In this document: positions 37,813 through 47,318 of the stretch, piece after piece
Layout: each line of letters starts with the position of its first letter
Position numbering within the stretch: position 1 is the first letter of the stretch
Source: an uncultured Granulosicoccaceae bacterium
GTDB lineage: Bacteria; Pseudomonadota; Gammaproteobacteria; Granulosicoccales; Granulosicoccaceae
Assembly (NCBI GenBank): GCA_937958675.1
Contig: CALGND010000027.1
Coordinates: 1-64,000, forward strand
Length of the DNA: 64,000 bases
Direction: 5' to 3'
Position numbers and translations under genes: made by a program
Notes under the pieces: generated by a model
Databases searched by the model: none
The model's input: the letters and a program-made list of their open reading frames with translations, nothing else
What the model was told of the DNA's origin: nothing

Positions 37813-38592
37813 CTACGCGGACGGACTACGATCAATAGAAGACATCCACCCCAGGCCCGCTTCGGTTGAATCGCGCGGCTTGTATTCTGCTCCTATGTAG
37901 CCATCAAAACCCATTGCATCAATGGCTCGGCAAATTTGTGGGTAGTCCAGCTCCCCTTGCCCGGGCTCACCACGATCGGGTACAGCAGCGATTTGAATGT
38001 GGCCGATGATAGGTAGGTGAGCCTGTAGGCGTGTGAGCAGATCCCCTTGCATGATCTGCACGTGATAACTATCGAACATGATCTTAACGTTAGGCTGGGC
38101 GACGTCGGCTATAACAGCCGCTGCTTGTTCAACAGTGTTCAGAAAATAGCCTGGAATGTCGCGTGTATTAATTGGCTCTACGAGTACGCCCATAGCATTC
38201 TTTGCCGCTTGTGCAGATGCGTACTGGAGATTGTCGACGAATGTTGCATAAGCCTCTTCCCCTGAGGCGATACCACTCATGACATGCACCATCGAGCAAC
38301 CAACTTGCGCACCGTATTCGATCGCCTCATCAATGTTTGCTCGAGCTTCAGACACACGATTAACGACCGCGGTAAGCCCGGCCTCTCCGCTTTCTACATT
38401 ACCTCGACGCGTGTTCAAGCCCAATAAGGGCAACCCCGCAGATTCAAGCGCCGCTTTGAGCGTTCCGACCGGCACATCATATGGCCAATGACATTCAACG
38501 GCATCAAAGCCTGCAACAGCGGCACGCTCAATAGCGTCGGGCAAGGCAAGCTCAGTCCATAAAAAACCTAAGTTCGCTGATAATTTAGCCAT
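37813..38592 (-). CDS. otnI: 2-oxo-tetronate isomerase
   Basis: A TIM-barrel isomerase of the hydroxypyruvate isomerase family, 259 residues from the ATG at 38592, which overlaps the otnC stop (TAATG). Family motifs are LSANLGFLWTELALPD, FDAVECHWPYD, VLVEPINTRDIPGYF, IMFDSYHVQIMQGD and IGAEYKP, with the metal-binding acids and the catalytic glutamates. Next to otnC and otnK it is best read as OtnI, which isomerises 2-oxo- to 3-oxo-tetronate. Last gene of the ltnD-otnK-otnC-otnI operon. Confidence 0.88.
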   Translation of the reverse strand: MAKLSANLGFLWTELALPDAIERAAVAGFDAVECHWPYDVPVGTLKAALESAGLPLLGLNTRRGNVESGEAGLTAVVNRVSEARANIDEAIEYGAQVGCSMVHVMSGIASGEEAYATFVDNLQYASAQAAKNAMGVLVEPINTRDIPGYFLNTVEQAAAVIADVAQPNVKIMFDSYHVQIMQGDLLTRLQAHLPIIGHIQIAAVPDRGEPGQGELDYPQICRAIDAMGFDGYIGAEYKPRDSTEAGLGWMSSIDRSPSA

Positions 38593-39236
38593 TAGTTCCA
38601 CTCCACGTTAAACGCCGAGACGACTTGCGTCACTTGGCTACTGGTTAGTGCGTTGATCGAACGGCCTTGCAACAACAACGCAAGCTTCGATGTCTCTTCC
38701 AGCTCTTCTATCGCATAGACTGCCGACTCAAGATCTTTACCCGCTACCACAGGGCCATGATTGGCTAACATGACGGCCGATCGCTTTCCTGCTAAGCCTC
38801 GAATGGCATCTCCCATCGCTGCGTCGCCGGGCAAGTAAAAAGGTAACAACGATACCTTGCCAAGTTTCATGATGGAGTAAGCAGTAAGCGGCGGAAGAAA
38901 ATTATCACTATCGTGGCCGGGCAGTAAAGAATACGCCACAGAGTGCGTAGAATGCAGATGTACAACAGCACCAGCGGTTGAGCGAGTTTCATAAAACGCC
39001 GAGTGAATAGGCATCTCTTTGGTTGGCTGCAAACCCGATAGGTGCACACCTTCACTGTCAAAGCGTGATAGTTCAGCAGGGTCCAAAGAACCAAATGAAG
39101 TACCCGTGGGCGACACCAACAAACCGCCATCGCTGGTACGCACTGAAATGTTTCCCGTGTTACCGCCCGTTAAGCCACGATCAAACAGACTTTTAGCAAA
39201 TTTACACAGTTGTTCTCGCACACGAACATCGGCCAT
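38592..39236 (-). CDS. otnC: 3-oxo-tetronate 4-phosphate decarboxylase
   Basis: A 214-residue class II aldolase/adducin family protein. It shows LTGGNTGNISVRT, LVSPTGTSFG, the zinc-ligand HLHSTHSVAYS and a third histidine in LANHGPVVAG. In the acid-sugar pathway, OtnC decarboxylates 3-oxo-tetronate 4-phosphate to dihydroxyacetone phosphate. The assignment to this reaction rests on the adjacent kinase OtnK; by sequence alone it could be a related aldolase. Confidence 0.87.
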   Translation of the reverse strand: MADVRVREQLCKFAKSLFDRGLTGGNTGNISVRTSDGGLLVSPTGTSFGSLDPAELSRFDSEGVHLSGLQPTKEMPIHSAFYETRSTAGAVVHLHSTHSVAYSLLPGHDSDNFLPPLTAYSIMKLGKVSLLPFYLPGDAAMGDAIRGLAGKRSAVMLANHGPVVAGKDLESAVYAIEELEETSKLALLLQGRSINALTSSQVTQVVSAFNVEWN

Positions 39237-39283
39237 AACGACATCTCTTGATAGGGTCAGGTTTAAGCTCGGCTGTACTTTCT

Positions 39284-40525
39284 CTAGCCGGTTTTCAACA
39301 CATTTTTGGCTTTGGAAAAGAAATCAATCGTTCCAAAATTTCCAGATTTCAAAGCGATAACTAACTCTTTGCCACTCACTTGTAGCGCAGGAACACCAGG
39401 GTCAATCATTGGCCCAATTTCCATTGCCTCGATACCCAGCGAGTTCACTACGGCACCCGAGGTCTCCCCACCAGCAACGATCAGCCGCTTAATACCTTGA
39501 TCATATGCAAGCTTCGCAATTTCTCCGAAAAAATTCTCAATACTCGAAGCGATTGCTTCAGCACCGTTTTCCGCCTGAATTCTTTTTACGGCATCGGCCG
39601 TATCCGACGAATAAACCAATGGAAGACTCGATTGAACCAACACCCAATCAACCACACTTTGAGGTGTTACTGAGCCATCAAGCAGATCAGGAATTGAAAG
39701 CGCGAAGTGTGCCCCTCCAGATTCAATGTGGTGAGCAACTTGAGACAACGTTGTTGTCGAACAAGAGCCTGAAAGTGCTAGAGCTTTGCCTTGTTCTCCC
39801 GACCATTTGGCCGAATGTTTTGCGTCGATACCAAATCGTGCCGGTAACCCAATTGCGATTCCCGAACCACCCGTAATTAAAGGAAATCCATCGATTGCCT
39901 TTGCAAGATCGACCAGATCATCATCACTTACTGCATCACAAACAATCCGTTGACGACCTTCGGAAAGCTCAGAAAGCAGATGATCACGAGCCAAGCCATC
40001 GCGTATGGCATTTAGAGGTAGGTGCCCGATGGCATGGGGAGTCTGGAATTGTAGCCAGCGTCTGATATCAGAATCTGTCATCGGTGTAATTGGATGATTC
40101 TTCAAACTACTATCAGATAAGAGTTGATCGAATACAAAAAGGTGCCCTTGATAAATAGTGCGTCCAGTTGTCGGAAAGGCCGGACACACTATAACCGGGC
40201 TAGTGCATTTAAGCGCGTCAATCAAGGCATCAATGACAGGCCCAATATTGCCTTTTTTTGTGGAGTCAAATGTAGAGCAGTACTTGAAAACAAACAGCTC
40301 GCAGCCCTGACGTTTAAGCCACTCTAGAGCCGTTAACGATTGTTTAACCGCCTCTTCCACTGCGCAGGATCTCGACTTAAGAGACACGACACCGGCTTGC
40401 ACGTCGCTATGCGCATCAGCTTCTGGAATTTGCACATACTGCACGACGCGCATACCGCCTTGTGCAAGCGTTAACGCAATATCTGATGAGCCGGTAAAGT
40501 CATCACCGATAACGCCAATCTTCAA
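39284..40525 (-). CDS. otnK: 3-oxo-tetronate kinase (DUF1537)
   Basis: A 413-residue four-carbon acid-sugar kinase of the family once called DUF1537. It shows the N-terminal IGVIGDDFTGSSDIALTL, FKYCSTFDSTKKGNIGPVID, and the C-terminal ATP-binding GGETSGAVVNSLG. It phosphorylates 3-oxo-tetronate at C4 in the published OtnK pathway. The start is TTG at 40525 and overlaps the ltnD stop as TTGA; the conserved N-terminus confirms this start. Confidence 0.92.
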   Translation of the reverse strand: MKIGVIGDDFTGSSDIALTLAQGGMRVVQYVQIPEADAHSDVQAGVVSLKSRSCAVEEAVKQSLTALEWLKRQGCELFVFKYCSTFDSTKKGNIGPVIDALIDALKCTSPVIVCPAFPTTGRTIYQGHLFVFDQLLSDSSLKNHPITPMTDSDIRRWLQFQTPHAIGHLPLNAIRDGLARDHLLSELSEGRQRIVCDAVSDDDLVDLAKAIDGFPLITGGSGIAIGLPARFGIDAKHSAKWSGEQGKALALSGSCSTTTLSQVAHHIESGGAHFALSIPDLLDGSVTPQSVVDWVLVQSSLPLVYSSDTADAVKRIQAENGAEAIASSIENFFGEIAKLAYDQGIKRLIVAGGETSGAVVNSLGIEAMEIGPMIDPGVPALQVSGKELVIALKSGNFGTIDFFSKAKNVLKTG

Positions 40526-41448
40526 GTTTCCACTCCCGGCAGTTTTAAGTTAGCCTGACCCGCATACACCTTGGCAACGGCTGAATCATCCTCCAGGCCG
40601 TGCCCCATTGCGGATGCGGCTACGAACTGCTGCAATGCAGTGCTCGCAATAGGCGCATCGAACTGAGATTGTTGAGCAAGATCAATGACTATGCCTAAAT
40701 CTTTTACAAATATTTCGACTGACGAGTGTGGTGTGTAATCGCCCTGGGCGATATGCGGTCCGCGATTCTCGAACATCCAAGATGTGCCTGCACATTGTGA
40801 AATAACATCGATACACTGCTCTGGTTCAATTCCTTGACTAATACCAAACGTAATTGCCTCAGCTGCTGCCGCAATGTGCACACCAGCCAGTAGCTGGTTA
40901 ACCACTTTCATCGCAGAACCTACACCAACCTGATTGCCAAGCACGAAGACTTTACTAGCCATGGCGTCAAGGACCGACTGTGCATTATCAAAAGCCTCAG
41001 TTGACCCGCTTGCCATAATGGTTAACTCGCCCGAGGCAGCCTTTATGGACCCGCCCGATATTGGAGCATCGAGATAATGTAGGCCAGCCTCGAGACATCT
41101 TGCCGATAAGCTGCGTGCCGTATCTGGCGGTATCGTGGCACACGAAACGATGGTTGAACCCTCAGTGAGATGCTCAACTATGCCCTCTCTGCCGAATAAC
41201 ACATCCTCCGTTTGAGCAGCATTAATAACCACAAGCACAACGACATCAAGCTGAGGCGCTATTTGATTGAGCTCCGCTATTTGACCGCCTTCATTGGCAA
41301 ATGTATCCAACGCTGAAGATTGAGGATCAAATCCGTAAACTTTAAAACCCGATCTAAGGGCAGAACTTGCCATCCCAGACCCCATTGAACCCAGTCCGAA
41401 TATCCCGACAACAGGGTTCGTTAAAAGAGTTTTTAGTTCCATTGTCAT
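40522..41448 (-). CDS. ltnD: L-threonate or tetronate 2-dehydrogenase
   Basis: A 308-residue beta-hydroxyacid dehydrogenase: Rossmann GIFGLGSMGSGMASSALRSGF, the substrate-binding LDAPISGGSIKAASGELTIM, and the catalytic Lys in GSAMKVVNQLLAGVH. Leading an otnK-otnC-otnI operon it is most likely the NAD-dependent dehydrogenase that makes 2-oxo-tetronate from L-threonate (LtnD) or D-erythronate. Which stereoisomer it uses cannot be told from sequence. It is the first gene of the operon; the palindromic operator lies about 40 bases upstream. Confidence 0.87.
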   Translation of the reverse strand: MTMELKTLLTNPVVGIFGLGSMGSGMASSALRSGFKVYGFDPQSSALDTFANEGGQIAELNQIAPQLDVVVLVVINAAQTEDVLFGREGIVEHLTEGSTIVSCATIPPDTARSLSARCLEAGLHYLDAPISGGSIKAASGELTIMASGSTEAFDNAQSVLDAMASKVFVLGNQVGVGSAMKVVNQLLAGVHIAAAAEAITFGISQGIEPEQCIDVISQCAGTSWMFENRGPHIAQGDYTPHSSVEIFVKDLGIVIDLAQQSQFDAPIASTALQQFVAASAMGHGLEDDSAVAKVYAGQANLKLPGVET

Positions 41449-41488
41449 TTCTCACTCAATTCAGTTTGATAAAAATGCAGTGTGTTAC

Positions 41489-41506
41489 TATGTTTGCGCA
41501 AACATA
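41489..41506. promoter_or_regulatory. 18-bp perfect palindrome, probable LacI-family operator
   Basis: TATGTTTGCGCAAACATA is a perfect 18-bp palindrome with a central CG, the usual form of LacI/PurR/GntR-type operators. It lies in the intergenic region between ltnD (start 41448) and the LacI-family gene, about 40 bases from the ltnD start, so it could repress the catabolic operon and perhaps the regulator itself. Confidence 0.8.
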
Positions 41507-41634
41507 CTATGGGGGTTAAGATACAACTGATCGCACATAGGAGTCAAGTAGCATTTTAGACTGCTGCGACTGCCAACGTTATTTTGTGCCAATAAAATTT
41601 GTTTAACCCGCCATTATTTAAACCAGCTAGGAGT

Positions 41635-42729
41635 ATGTCCGAGGCCTCAGTTATGAGTTCTCACGTAAAAAAATCGATGAGCAACAACTCCAAAACACCA
41701 AAAAAAATAACATCGCCACTGGGCAGCAAGGACAAACGCATTCCAACTATGACCGATGTTGCGAAGCTGGCTGGAGTAAGTCAGATGACGGTGTCTCGCG
41801 TCATGCGTAAATCCGGTTACCTTTCCGACGACATAGTAAGCCGAGTACATGATGCATCTGAACAACTAGGGTATGTCCATAACAGACTTGCCGGCGGGCT
41901 GGCCGGAGCAGATAGCTCTTTGATTGGCGTTGTTCTACCAAACTTACAGAATCGAGTTTTTTCCGAAGTGTTATCAGGAATAGTGGGCGCAGCCAGCGAT
42001 AACGGCGTGCAGCCCGTTTTTGGCGTTAGCGATTATTCGCAGACAACTGAATCGACCTTAGCGCTAGACTTGCTCGCTTGGCGTCCACAAGGATTAATAC
42101 TATCCGGTATTGAACATTCGAAAAAACTTCGTGAAACACTAGCATCTTCTAACATTCGTATCGCAGAGATAATGGATACCGACGGCCCCCCTATAGACAC
42201 GTGTTTTGGATTTTCTCATCGTTTGGCTGGTAAAGAGATGGCAATCCACTTACTAGAAAAAGGTTATCGGAAATTCGCTTATGTCGGTAGCCAACATGCG
42301 CTAGATCTGCGTGCAAAAAAACGCTACAAAAGCTTTTCTAAAACGATTCAAGCTGAAGGCGCGCAGCTTGTCACACAGCGAATAACAGAACACCCCTCTT
42401 CCACGTTAGTGGGACGTGAATGTACCGAATCAATTCTTAATGGTGACGACAAACCTGAGGTAATCTACTATGCAAATGATGATCTTGCTGCAGGCGGGCT
42501 CATGCATTGCTTGGCCAAGCAAATAACGGTGCCCGAGCAAGTAGCCCTGGCAGGATTCAACGGATTAACTTTTCTGGAGGCACTCCCTCAGAGAATTACC
42601 ACTACACGCACCCCTCGATTTGAGATCGGTACAGCTGCAGCACGCTTTGTCACTGGTCAAACTACCCGCGACAGTAAGTCAAAAAAACAGGTTTTTGATG
42701 TCAGCATAATTGCTGGAGAGACGAGCTGA
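41635..42729 (+). CDS. LacI-family transcriptional regulator of acid-sugar genes
   Basis: A 364-residue regulator. The N-terminal helix-turn-helix MTDVAKLAGVSQMTVSRVMR is followed by the hinge helix LGYVHNRLAGGLAG and a periplasmic-binding-protein-like sensor domain (IGVVLPNLQNRVFSEVL, GFSHRLAGKEMAIHLLEKGY, VIYYANDDLAAGGL). It is closest in style to the GntR-type branch of the LacI family. The start is uncertain: ATG at 41635, or ATG at 41653 with GAGG eight bases upstream. It is divergent from ltnD and presumably senses tetronate or a pathway intermediate. Confidence 0.88.
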   Translation: MSEASVMSSHVKKSMSNNSKTPKKITSPLGSKDKRIPTMTDVAKLAGVSQMTVSRVMRKSGYLSDDIVSRVHDASEQLGYVHNRLAGGLAGADSSLIGVVLPNLQNRVFSEVLSGIVGAASDNGVQPVFGVSDYSQTTESTLALDLLAWRPQGLILSGIEHSKKLRETLASSNIRIAEIMDTDGPPIDTCFGFSHRLAGKEMAIHLLEKGYRKFAYVGSQHALDLRAKKRYKSFSKTIQAEGAQLVTQRITEHPSSTLVGRECTESILNGDDKPEVIYYANDDLAAGGLMHCLAKQITVPEQVALAGFNGLTFLEALPQRITTTRTPRFEIGTAAARFVTGQTTRDSKSKKQVFDVSIIAGETS

Positions 42730-42740
42730 TATTGTGATTG

Positions 42741-43538
42741 TCAAACCGCTATCGGTGCTTTGATATTCGGGTCGGCATCGTAGTTTTCGATAGCGATATC
42801 ATCGAACTTAAATGCAAATAAATCGTTTACATCAGGGTTCAATTTTAGTGTGGGCAACTTATCACGCGGCGTGCGGGCTAATTGCTCTTTAGCTTGATCA
42901 AAATGGTTGTTATACAAATGCGCATCGCCAAGCGTATGGACAAATTCCCCTACTTCTAAACCCGTCACCTGCGCCATCATTTGCGTAAGCAATGCATAGG
43001 ATGCAATGTTGAATGGCACACCGAGAAATACATCTGCGCTACGTTGATACAACTGGCAGCTGAGTTTGTTGTCCGCCACGTAAAACTGGAACAAACAATG
43101 ACATGGAGGCAAGGCCATTCCACTAATTTCGGCAACGTTCCACGCACTGAGCATCAATCGACGCGAATCAGGATTAGATTTTATTTGCGCTACTAATTCG
43201 CTCAATTGATCGACGGCTTTCCCATCAGGTGTAGGCCAATTACGCCATTGCTTACCGTACACCGGACCTAGGTCGCCGTTTTCGTCGGCCCACTCATCCC
43301 AAATCGATACGCCGTTATCCTGTAGATACTTAATGTTGGTATCGCCGGCAATAAACCACAGTAATTCATGGATGATCGATTTGGTATGTAACTTTTTGGT
43401 GGTGAGCAACGGAAACCCGTCAGCTAAATCAAAACGCATTTGATAGCCAAACACTGAACGTGTGCCAGTACCGGTGCGGTCACCTTTGTCGGTGCCCTTG
43501 TCAAGAACGTGTTGCAACAGCTCGAGATATTGCTGCAT
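42741..43538 (-). CDS. thyA: Thymidylate synthase
   Basis: ThyA methylates dUMP to dTMP using methylene-THF, yielding DHF for FolA. The 265-residue protein aligns throughout with E. coli ThyA (264): [19 protein letters not shown], the catalytic Cys in [31 protein letters not shown] and the C-terminal APIAV. It follows lgt by three bases, a conserved pair. Confidence 0.97.
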   Translation of the reverse strand: MQQYLELLQHVLDKGTDKGDRTGTGTRSVFGYQMRFDLADGFPLLTTKKLHTKSIIHELLWFIAGDTNIKYLQDNGVSIWDEWADENGDLGPVYGKQWRNWPTPDGKAVDQLSELVAQIKSNPDSRRLMLSAWNVAEISGMALPPCHCLFQFYVADNKLSCQLYQRSADVFLGVPFNIASYALLTQMMAQVTGLEVGEFVHTLGDAHLYNNHFDQAKEQLARTPRDKLPTLKLNPDVNDLFAFKFDDIAIENYDADPNIKAPIAV

Positions 43539-43541
43539 GGT

Positions 43542-44339
43542 TTAAGCCTTATTGTTTCGGGTGTAGGCCAGTACCAATAAGGTTAGGCCGATTAGGATCA
43601 TTGGCAATGACAATAGCTGCCCCATGGTCGCCCAGTCAAACGCAACAAAACCGAGGTGCCCATCAGGCTCGCGGACAAATTCGATCATAAATCGATAGAT
43701 GCCATAGAGCAGCACGAACATGCCTGATACTGCCATCCGTGGGCGCGGCTTACTGGAAAACCACCAAACAAGAATAAACAACACAATACCTTCAAAGAAG
43801 AACTGATATAACTGATTGGGATGGCGCGCTTGAGCATCGACGTGTGGGAACACCATACCCCAAGGGACGTCGGTCGCTCTGCCCCACAACTCGCCATTTA
43901 TGAAATTGCCAATGCGGCCAGCACCTAAGCCAATGGGAAATGCCGGAGCAATAAAATCAGCCACTTGAAAAAAGGTACGCCCTGTGTGGCGCGCATATAA
44001 CCAAAAAGCTGCCAACACGCCAAGGAAACCGCCATGAAACGCCATGCCGCCTTGCACCCATGTTCTCCAGTTAAATATCATCAAGGGGTTAGCACTAAAG
44101 CTATCCCATTGATAGAACAGTAGTGAGCCAAGTTTGCCGCCAACGACAACGCCTAATACAATGTAAAAAACAATATCGCCGATTTCGTCCGGCTTCCAAC
44201 CAGAGTTAGTTTGACGCGCTCGATATTTAGCTAACCACCAGCCTGCTAAAAATGCGACTAGATAGGTTACGCCATACCAATGAATGGTCAGCGGGCCCAC
44301 GCTTAAGGCAACCGGATCTATCTCTGGGTATTGCAGCAT
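43542..44339 (-). CDS. lgt: Phosphatidylglycerol:prolipoprotein diacylglyceryl transferase
   Basis: Lgt attaches diacylglycerol to the lipobox cysteine of prolipoproteins, the first step before LspA and Lnt. The 265-residue inner-membrane protein has about seven membrane segments, the family signature GRIGNFINGELWGR, the HGGFLG motif and ARHPNQLYQ. It acts on the lipoproteins encoded elsewhere in this window (RlpA, BON, TPR and peroxidase). Confidence 0.96.
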   Translation of the reverse strand: MLQYPEIDPVALSVGPLTIHWYGVTYLVAFLAGWWLAKYRARQTNSGWKPDEIGDIVFYIVLGVVVGGKLGSLLFYQWDSFSANPLMIFNWRTWVQGGMAFHGGFLGVLAAFWLYARHTGRTFFQVADFIAPAFPIGLGAGRIGNFINGELWGRATDVPWGMVFPHVDAQARHPNQLYQFFFEGIVLFILVWWFSSKPRPRMAVSGMFVLLYGIYRFMIEFVREPDGHLGFVAFDWATMGQLLSLPMILIGLTLLVLAYTRNNKA

Positions 44340-44416
44340 TGTGTTTAGTGTTTCCAGGTGCTTCGCATACGGCAGTATACTAGGATTTCGTGGGCATTAA
44401 ATTAACGACATCTGCT

Positions 44417-45268
44417 CTATAGGGTGTCAATTGGCAAGCTTTCAGTCGATCCCCATTCGCTCCAAGACCCATCATATACGGACACTTGATGCTCGCCTAA
44501 CTGAGCCAAGCCTAAGGACAGTATGCAGGCGGTAACGCCTGAGCCACAGCTGGTGACAATGGGCTTATGCGGGTTTACACCAGCATCGTTAAAGGCGGCC
44601 GCTATTTGTTTTGAACTCTTAAAAGTTTGATCGCTATTCAGCAGGGAGCTATAAGGTAAATTAAACGAACCTGGGATATGCCCCGCTCGTAAGCCTTCAC
44701 GCGGCTCAGGCGATTGACCTGCAAATCGCCCAGCGCCCCTGGCGTCGACAATCGTTGTAGTTGAGTCTTGAGCATTCACTATGTCGTGCACTTGCGTTAC
44801 CGAACGTAAGAGCTCAGGCCGAAGCGTAGCGGTAAAGTTCCCTGGTGGATGTTGTACTTTTTCCCCGTCCACCGGACGGCCTTCGGCTGACCATTTTGGA
44901 AAACCACCATCAAGTACAGCTACATTATTATGCCCAAAGTATCGAAACAACCACCAAACACGAGCAGCCGACATCATCCCATATCGATCATAGGCGACGA
45001 TAGTGTGATCAGAGTTTACGCCTAGCGCGCGTACACACTCCTCAAACGTTGATACCGAAGGCACTGTGTTAGGCAACGGAGAGTTTGTGTCAGCGATACG
45101 TGTGATATCAAAAAATTGAGCGCCATGAATATGCTCATCTAAACACTCTTGTCGAGCATTACGCGTTTTATCAGTTAGATGGTACGTTGCATCAAATAAA
45201 CGTATGGATTGCTCATCTTGCTGCAGAGCATTTGCTAACCAATCTGTAGAAACAATACCTTGATCCAT
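44417..45268 (-). CDS. sseA: 3-mercaptopyruvate/thiosulfate sulfurtransferase
   Basis: A 283-residue protein of two rhodanese domains. The C-terminal active-site loop CGSGVTAC is of the mercaptopyruvate sulfurtransferase type. The first domain carries HIHGAQFFDI and VAYDRYGMMSA but no active cysteine, as is usual. The C-terminal VYDGSWSEWGS is diagnostic. It stands alone between lgt and rlmI. Confidence 0.9.
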   Translation of the reverse strand: MDQGIVSTDWLANALQQDEQSIRLFDATYHLTDKTRNARQECLDEHIHGAQFFDITRIADTNSPLPNTVPSVSTFEECVRALGVNSDHTIVAYDRYGMMSAARVWWLFRYFGHNNVAVLDGGFPKWSAEGRPVDGEKVQHPPGNFTATLRPELLRSVTQVHDIVNAQDSTTTIVDARGAGRFAGQSPEPREGLRAGHIPGSFNLPYSSLLNSDQTFKSSKQIAAAFNDAGVNPHKPIVTSCGSGVTACILSLGLAQLGEHQVSVYDGSWSEWGSTESLPIDTL

Positions 45269-45317
45269 TTTTTACCTGCTTAGAACCTAAGCTATCCGTA
45301 GTGAAATAGAACCATTA

Positions 45318-46499
45318 CTATAACACTTTGACCAATAGGCCCTTCAGGTAAAGGCTTTCTGCCATCGATAAATGTGCCGGATGATCTGCAGCTTGATAAT
45401 GGTGTTCGAGAATTTGCAAACCCGGGCTCTGCTTAGGTTTTGATTCTTGAATAACTTTTTGCAAGGCATGCATATCCAAAGCTTGGGAACACGAAGCACT
45501 TAACAATAACCCACCTGGATTTAGCAAACGCATCGCTAAACGATTGTTGAGTTGGTAGTGACGCATTCCAGCATCTCTATCTTTGCGTTTTTTAATAAAT
45601 GCCGGTGGATCAAGTACCACCACATCAAATAATTCTCCAGCTGCAAACAAGGCACGCATCGCTTCCACTGCATCATCCTGCTTGGCAGCAAACACGCCAG
45701 CTAAACCATTGGCCTTGGCGTTTTCGTTTGCTGCGGTAACGGCCACTTCAGATGAATCGATTGCTAACACCGACTCAGCGCCTGCGGTCGCAGCGTTTAG
45801 CCCAAATGCGCCAAGATAAGTGTAAAGATCAAGCACACGCTTACCCTTAACCCATTTGCGTAAAGCCATTCGGCTATCGCGATGATCATAAAACCAACCA
45901 GTTTTTTGGCCGAGCTCTGCTGGCACCTTAAATTCAAGTTCGTTTTCAACTATCACTAACGACTCGGGTGGCTCGCCGAGTGCGGTCTCGCGATACAAAG
46001 GCAGCTGCTCGAGCTCACGTATCGCATTATCACAGCGCAAAACAATATGGTTAACATTATCGTGCTTGCTTAGCGCCCTGACGATATCGTCCTTAAATCG
46101 CTCCATGCCAGCGGTGTTTAATTGCACAACCAATAGATCGTTGTAGCGATCAACGATCAACCCTGGTAACAAATCCCCTTCGCCATGCACCCAACGATAA
46201 TAAGGTTTTGCATGCATTCGTGTCCGCAACTCGAGCGCAGTGCTCAAACGCTCAGATAACAATGCGGCATCCCACGGCTTGTTAGATTGATGACTGACTA
46301 TGCGAGCAGAGATTAAGGAATGCGGGTTGGCATAGGCAAACCCTAAAAACTGACCATTAGCCCGCTCCACCGTGACCGGTTCGCCTGGCTCAATACCTTT
46401 TAGTGGTGTGACTGCGATATCGATTTCATTAGAAAAAACCCATAGGTGGCCGGCAGCTAGGCGCTTCTCTTGGCCCTTTTTTAAACGTAAGGTGGTCAC
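45318..46499 (-). CDS. rlmI: 23S rRNA m5C methyltransferase RlmI
   Basis: A 393-residue class I SAM methyltransferase with an N-terminal PUA domain (LKKGQEKRLAAGHLWVFSNEI), an EEHD-like middle and the Rossmann domain: VLDLYTYLGAFGLNAA, and the motif VVLDPPAFIKKRKD, with SCSQAL holding the second catalytic cysteine. E. coli RlmI makes m5C1962 and is nearly the same length (396). The start is GTG. Confidence 0.92.
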   Translation of the reverse strand: MTTLRLKKGQEKRLAAGHLWVFSNEIDIAVTPLKGIEPGEPVTVERANGQFLGFAYANPHSLISARIVSHQSNKPWDAALLSERLSTALELRTRMHAKPYYRWVHGEGDLLPGLIVDRYNDLLVVQLNTAGMERFKDDIVRALSKHDNVNHIVLRCDNAIRELEQLPLYRETALGEPPESLVIVENELEFKVPAELGQKTGWFYDHRDSRMALRKWVKGKRVLDLYTYLGAFGLNAATAGAESVLAIDSSEVAVTAANENAKANGLAGVFAAKQDDAVEAMRALFAAGELFDVVVLDPPAFIKKRKDRDAGMRHYQLNNRLAMRLLNPGGLLLSASCSQALDMHALQKVIQESKPKQSPGLQILEHHYQAADHPAHLSMAESLYLKGLLVKVL

Positions 46500-46613
46500 A
46501 ATGAAATTCTACGGTGTGGTGATACCGCAAGGTTACGCGAGAATGAAGTTGGCGGTGCGGAAAAGGTCACGGCGCACATCGGCGCGCCGCTTATTGGTTA
46601 GTAACGTTTGAGC

Positions 46614-47105
46614 TTATTTTTGCTCTAAGGCTGCAAGAATTTGATCTTCGAGCTCTCCACGAATCGATATAATCTGCCCAAGCTTGGCAAGATCGCCCTG
46701 TAGCTGCTGCATTTCGTCGGCTGTGCCTTCAAAAGCATCGTACTTGTCGTTGAAATCAACCAGGTAATCAGTCGTTTCAGCGATAGCTGGATATACTTCT
46801 CTGGCGACCTCTTTGACTGCCTTTCGGCGCTCTTTTCCTTCAATAATGCGTTGATACACTTCAAAATGACCCATTGCAGTGTAGTCAACCATGATCTGAC
46901 AGAAGGTGCGCAGCTGATCCGGGTCGATCGAATGCGTTTCTGCATCACGGCTTTCAAACGAGCTAATACCGGACAATTTGCAATAAGCGACAACTACATT
47001 CTGGCGCAATTTAATCAACGAGTTGATCGTGTGCGTAAGGCGCTCACGGCGCTCTACGCCGTTGCTACCGTCTGAAATTTTCGCTTCTGCATTGGATGGG
47101 GACAT
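46614..47105 (-). CDS. rsd: Rsd/AlgQ family regulator
   Basis: A 163-residue all-helical protein of the Rsd/AlgQ family, which binds the housekeeping sigma factor (region 4) and, in Pseudomonas, affects alginate and pyoverdine genes. The family features RLTHTINSLIKLRQNVVVAYC and LRTFCQIMVDYTAMGHFEVYQRI are visible. The Pseudomonas-like length argues for AlgQ-type. It has a single-gene arrangement, with 213 bases to ycgN on the upstream side. Confidence 0.82.
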   Translation of the reverse strand: MSPSNAEAKISDGSNGVERRERLTHTINSLIKLRQNVVVAYCKLSGISSFESRDAETHSIDPDQLRTFCQIMVDYTAMGHFEVYQRIIEGKERRKAVKEVAREVYPAIAETTDYLVDFNDKYDAFEGTADEMQQLQGDLAKLGQIISIRGELEDQILAALEQK

Positions 47106-47318
47106 GTTGGGACCTTCGTTTCACAAATCAAATTAACGCGGGCTGCACCACTTTTGAAGCAAGGATGCTGCCAAGCTGATGTCGTAATATAACCACAAGC
47201 TAGGCATTGACACAACAGTTAATTGTAAATCTTCGAATGGTTTGCAATTAATTGATATCTAAATAGTTTTTGATTCTAGAAATCGCCCAATCCAGCCTTG
47301 ACAATGCCTGAAATTGTT

